A stretch of DNA of 8,317 nt. Origin: Halobacteriales archaeon SW_9_67_24. GTDB lineage: Archaea > Halobacteriota > Halobacteria > Halobacteriales > Halococcaceae. The notes beneath the pieces were generated by a model. It had not been told where the DNA came from. It made no database searches and was given only the letters and a program-made list of their open reading frames with translations. Numbering within the stretch: the stretch's first letter is position 1; each line of letters starts with the position of its first letter. Positions 5,967 through 8,317 of this stretch are shown here, piece after piece. The stretch lies in assembly GCA_003022685.1 (NCBI GenBank), contig PXSV01000014.1, positions 1 to 8,317 of the forward strand, read 5' to 3'. Position numbers and translations under genes: made by a program.

Positions 5967-6430
5967 GCGAGCGCGACGACCACGAGCTTCGAGTCAGCAA
6001 GATCCAGGACGGCACCGTGATCGATCACATCGCGGGCGGGCACGCGTCCGACGTGCTCGCGATCCTCGGGATCGACAGCGGGACCGACGAGGTCGTCAGC
6101 GTCGGGATGAACGTCCCCTCCAATCGGCTCGGTCACAAGGACGTGGTGAAGATCGAGGGCCGCGAACTCAGCCAGAACGAGGTCGACGTGATCTCGCTGA
6201 TCGCGCCCGCGGCCTCGATCAACATCATCCGGGAGTACGGCGTCGCCGAGAAGAACCGGGTCGAGCGGCCCGACGTCGTGGAGGGCGTGCTCTCGTGTCC
6301 GAACCACGACTGCATCTCCACCGACGGCGAGCCCGTGGCGTCACGCTTTGCGGTGCTCGACGACGGCGTACGGTGTGCGTACTGCGAGACCCTCGTCCGC
6401 GAGGACCTCGCCGACCACATCGACGTCTGA
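5963..6430 (+). CDS. pyrI: Aspartate carbamoyltransferase, regulatory chain
   Basis: PyrI is the nucleotide-binding regulatory subunit that holds PyrB trimers together in the holoenzyme and relays allosteric control by CTP and ATP. The 155-residue length is normal. The N-terminal allosteric domain begins LRVSKIQDGTVIDHI (residues 9-23) and includes the VVKIEGREL segment (61-69) and the LIAPAASINII strand (79-89). The C-terminal zinc domain has all four ligands, C112 and C117 in SCPNHDC and C138 and C141 in CAYC. The start is fixed by the ATGA overlap with the pyrB stop and the GGAGG site. It ends the operon as far as can be seen; the 75 bases that follow carry no strong terminator, only a short T-run near 6451. 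Confidence 0.98.
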   Translation: MSERDDHELRVSKIQDGTVIDHIAGGHASDVLAILGIDSGTDEVVSVGMNVPSNRLGHKDVVKIEGRELSQNEVDVISLIAPAASINIIREYGVAEKNRVERPDVVEGVLSCPNHDCISTDGEPVASRFAVLDDGVRCAYCETLVREDLADHIDV

Positions 6431-6505
6431 GGTCCGGGTCGTTTTCGAGGCGGGGCTCGCAACAGCCGCCCGAAGAACGAATCCGTGGTGGGAGCGTGAA
6501 GGGCC

Positions 6506-6712
6506 ATGGCCGATCCTGGCGCTCGTTTCGGGTTCGATTTCGTGACGACGCTCGTTGGCTCGGGACGCACGCTGTTGCTCACGGCGGGAATCGTGCGCTA
6601 TGGCGATCGCTTCCAGTTCACGACTACCGAACTCTACGCCTTCGGCGGTGGAGGGCTGCTCGTCGTCGGGCTCCTGTTCGGACTGGTGCTGGTCGCTACC
6701 GGCTCGAAGTAG
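6506..6712 (+). CDS. Small membrane protein, family not recognised
   Basis: The 68-residue product carries two hydrophobic stretches: a weaker one at about residues 12-30 (FVTTLVGSGRTLLLTAGIV) and a strong one at about 44-65 (YAFGGGGLLVVGLLFGLVLVAT). A short polar loop with YGDRFQFTTTE lies between them. This looks like a one- or two-pass membrane protein. I do not recognise the family and no function can be given. Support for coding is moderate: the frame is membrane-like rather than the arginine-rich pattern of shadow frames here, and GGAG lies 11 bases before the ATG. It starts 75 bases after pyrI and ends 94 bases before the transporter gene on the same strand, so it could share a transcript with either. 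Confidence 0.6.
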   Translation: MADPGARFGFDFVTTLVGSGRTLLLTAGIVRYGDRFQFTTTELYAFGGGGLLVVGLLFGLVLVATGSK

Positions 6713-6795
6713 GAGGACGAGCGAGTCAACCCACATCGGTTCGATACCTGGACTGGATTCGACGGGATCAAACAGTGACTCCGCGTACGACGACC

Positions 6796-6799
6796 GGAG
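6796..6799 (+). promoter_or_regulatory. Shine-Dalgarno-like site deciding the transporter start
   Basis: GGAG lies seven bases before the ATG at 6807. It supports that start over the open frame extending back to 6555, whose extra residues overlap the small membrane protein gene in another frame and do not look membrane-related. Confidence 0.5.
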
Positions 6800-6806
6800 T
6801 GCATCG

Positions 6807-7721
6807 ATGCCTCGTCGTGTCGTGACGCGCGGTGCCGCACTCGTCGACGACTACCTGCTGGTATGGGTGCTGCTCTCGGTCGGCGTCGGGATAGCCGTCC
6901 CGTCGATGGCGATCCTCACTCCACTGACGACCCCGATTCTCGCGGTCATGATCGGTGCGGTCTCGTTGACGCTCGCGCCCGAACGGTTCCGCCGGCTCCG
7001 TGGACGGGCGCTGATCGCGATTCTCGTCGTCCAGACCGGGATGGCCGTTTTCGGGTTCGCCGTTGCCCGTGGTCTCGGGCTCTCGCCGGCGCTCACAGCG
7101 GGGTTCGTGGTTCTCGGTGCGGTGACGCCCGAACTCGTCACGCCGACGATGACCGAACTCGGCGGCGGCGACACCGCCCTCGCGACGGTCGTCCTCGTTG
7201 CGGCTGGCGTCGAGACGCTCGTGGTCGTTCCGGCCGCCGTCACGCTGTTCGTGGGTGGATCGGTCGCCGTCGACCCAGTCAGAATCGTCGAGCAGTTGGC
7301 GCTCGCCGTCGTCCTCCCGATGGGAGCTGCCGTCGGGTGTAGGTATCGATGGCCTGACCGCATCGGTGCGTACGACGACATCTACCCGTCGGTGTCGGGA
7401 CTCATGGTGATCCTCGTCATCGGGATCGTGACGGCGGCGAACGCGTCACTGATCCGCAACGGTGGCGGGGTCCTCGCAGTCGCCGTCGGCGCGCTCGTGC
7501 TCAACGGCGGCGGGTACGCGGCTGGGTGGCTCGTGGGTCGGTGGTTCACCCGCGAGGAGCGCATCGCGGCGGTGCTGTCGGTGGGGATGCGGGATTTCGC
7601 CGTCGCCGCCGCACTCCTCGTCGGTGCGGGGTTCCCGGCCGCGGCCACGCTCCCCGCGGTCGTGTTCGGTATCGTTGAGATGACGACCAGCGCCGGGTTC
7701 GCGCGATGGTTTCGTCGTTGA
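6807..7721 (+). CDS. BASS-family (bile acid:sodium symporter-like) membrane transporter
   Basis: The 304-residue protein is an integral membrane protein with nine or ten hydrophobic segments (about 15-31, 37-56, 68-88, 94-105, 122-149, 158-177, 194-211, 219-246, 255-275 and 278-297). Basic residues such as RFRRLRGR (60-67) lie in loops. The family match rests on the broken-helix motif TPELVTPTMTELGGGD (107-122) followed by TALATVVLVAAGVET, and on SVGMRDFAVAAALL (258-271). These correspond to the two discontinuous helices that form the substrate and ion site in BASS/ASBT transporters. The substrate is unknown; family members carry organic acids, bile acids, pyruvate-like anions or, in ACR3 relatives, arsenite. 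Several residues that bind sodium in studied homologues seem replaced. It follows the small membrane protein gene by 94 bases. Confidence 0.85.
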   Translation: MPRRVVTRGAALVDDYLLVWVLLSVGVGIAVPSMAILTPLTTPILAVMIGAVSLTLAPERFRRLRGRALIAILVVQTGMAVFGFAVARGLGLSPALTAGFVVLGAVTPELVTPTMTELGGGDTALATVVLVAAGVETLVVVPAAVTLFVGGSVAVDPVRIVEQLALAVVLPMGAAVGCRYRWPDRIGAYDDIYPSVSGLMVILVIGIVTAANASLIRNGGGVLAVAVGALVLNGGGYAAGWLVGRWFTREERIAAVLSVGMRDFAVAAALLVGAGFPAAATLPAVVFGIVEMTTSAGFARWFRR

Positions 7722-7733
7722 TGATCGTTCGAG

Positions 7734-7746
7734 CGAACCGCTTACC
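7734..7746 (+). promoter_or_regulatory. Possible BRE/TATA-like element of the last gene
   Basis: CGAACC followed by GCTTACC lies 24-36 bases before the ATG at 7770. The TATA part is weak but correctly spaced for a leaderless transcript, which supports 7770 as the original start of the frameshifted gene. Confidence 0.4.
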
Positions 7747-7769
7747 CCCTCCCGGCCCCCATCGCGGGT

Positions 7770-8317
7770 ATGTACGGGGTCGTGACGCGCAACGCCGAGG
7801 AACTCGACTGGCCGGCGTTCGACCGGCGGCGCCGCCGAGGCGAGCCCGGAACTCGTTCCCAGAAACGAGGACGGCGAACTCGCCACCCGCGAGCGTCAGT
7901 ACTTCGACTGGGGGTACGTCTGTCCGACTCACCCCGACTACCGCGAAGGTCTGTTCGAAACCATCGCCGACGCGGCCGCCGAGAGCGGTGACGTCCGCCT
8001 TGACGACGTGGGCTTTCCCCGGCCGGAGTACTGCTTCTGTGATCGGTGTGTCGAACGGTTCGAGGAAAGCGAGTTCGACGATCGCTTCGCGTGGCGTTCG
8101 TCGGTCGTCACCGAGTTCGTGAGCGAGGTCGCCCGACGGGTCGACGGTGACCTCTCGCTCACGCTCCATCCCGATCCCTACCCTGGCCACCTCCACGAGC
8201 GCTCGGGGATCGACCTCGCTTCGCTCGCGTGGCACGTCGACGAGTTCGTGGTGCCGCTGTACGATACGGCCTACGGCACGACCTACTGGCTCGAATCGCT
8301 TGCGAGCGGGTTTCGTG
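7770..8317 (+). pseudogene. Frameshifted, right-truncated gene; possible glycoside-hydrolase-like TIM-barrel protein
   Basis: The ATG at 7770 begins MYGVVTRNAEELDWPAFD (to 7823). That frame then becomes arginine-rich nonsense and stops at 7991. Skipping one base at about 7824 enters a frame open from 7825 to the window end (164 codons), with haloarchaeal composition and no start codon near its beginning. It reads GGAAEASPELVPRN, then RQYFDWGYVCPTHPDYREGL, VRLDDVGFPRPEYCFCDRC, LTLHPDPYPGH and DEFVVPLYDTAYGTTYW. The order resembles uncharacterised glycoside-hydrolase-like barrels: an aromatic strand, an acidic DDVGFP strand end and a CFCDRC cluster. I cannot name a family with confidence. The break may be a real inactivating mutation, a sequencing error in the GC-rich CCGGCGGCGCCGCC run, or less likely programmed frameshifting. 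The 3' end lies beyond the window. Confidence 0.7.

Noticed and set aside
6555..6806. 84-residue N-terminal extension of the transporter
   Set aside because: It overlaps the small membrane protein gene in another frame, is rich in Ser, Arg and Cys, and the ATG at 6807 has a ribosome site.
5824..6825. 333-codon plus-strand frame overlapping pyrI
   Set aside because: It is extremely arginine-rich in the pyrI part, as expected for an offset frame, and continues through the small membrane protein gene in another frame.
7546..8235. 229-codon minus-strand frame at the right end
   Set aside because: It is antisense to both the transporter end and the frame-shifted gene. The plus-strand reading has structured aromatic and cysteine motifs and a promoter-like element, while this frame has none.
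1..8317. Mobile element, CRISPR, tRNA or horizontally acquired island
   Set aside because: No transposase, integrase, terminal repeats, spaced repeat array or tRNA-like fold was seen, and composition and codon use look uniform across the window.

Overview
This 8.3 kb window looks like core chromosome of a haloarchaeon (extremely halophilic euryarchaeon). The DNA is GC-rich, the predicted proteins are strongly acidic, and the S-adenosylmethionine synthetase is of the archaeal type. Aspartate transcarbamoylase is encoded as an overlapping pyrB-pyrI pair. Several genes have a TATA-like box about 25-30 bases before the start codon, the usual layout of leaderless haloarchaeal transcripts. The genus cannot be fixed from the sequence. 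I see no tRNA, rRNA, CRISPR array, insertion sequence or phage gene.

Layout. Bases 1-2170 hold three minus-strand genes, in transcription order: a small amphi-Trp-domain-like protein, a CyaB-like CYTH-domain protein, and archaeal methionine adenosyltransferase. A divergent promoter region (2171-2379) separates them from a plus-strand long-form FKBP-type prolyl isomerase with a Gly/Met-rich tail (2380-3408). Converging on it are two minus-strand signalling-type genes: a KaiC/RAD55-like protein with a degenerate P-loop (4105-4731) and a stand-alone receiver-domain response regulator (3495-3854). Between these two lies a 250-base gap containing a perfect 14-base inverted repeat. Bases 4989-6430 are pyrB and pyrI, translationally coupled by an ATGA overlap. 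Then come a small unrecognised membrane protein (6506-6712), a BASS-family (bile acid:sodium symporter-like) transporter (6807-7721), and a gene that runs off the right edge and needs a one-base frameshift at about 7824 to be read through (7770-8317).

How the genes relate. PyrB and PyrI form the catalytic and regulatory chains of one enzyme, the committed step of pyrimidine synthesis. Mat makes S-adenosylmethionine. The KaiC-like protein and the receiver protein lie in the same direction and may belong to one signalling route, but that is inferred from position only. The other genes look like independent housekeeping or accessory units. Nothing here is an obvious new multigene system. The points most worth checking are the inverted repeat, the degenerate ATPase beside a lone receiver, the GroEL-like GGM tail on the FKBP, the altered ion-site motifs in the transporter, and the frameshifted last gene.
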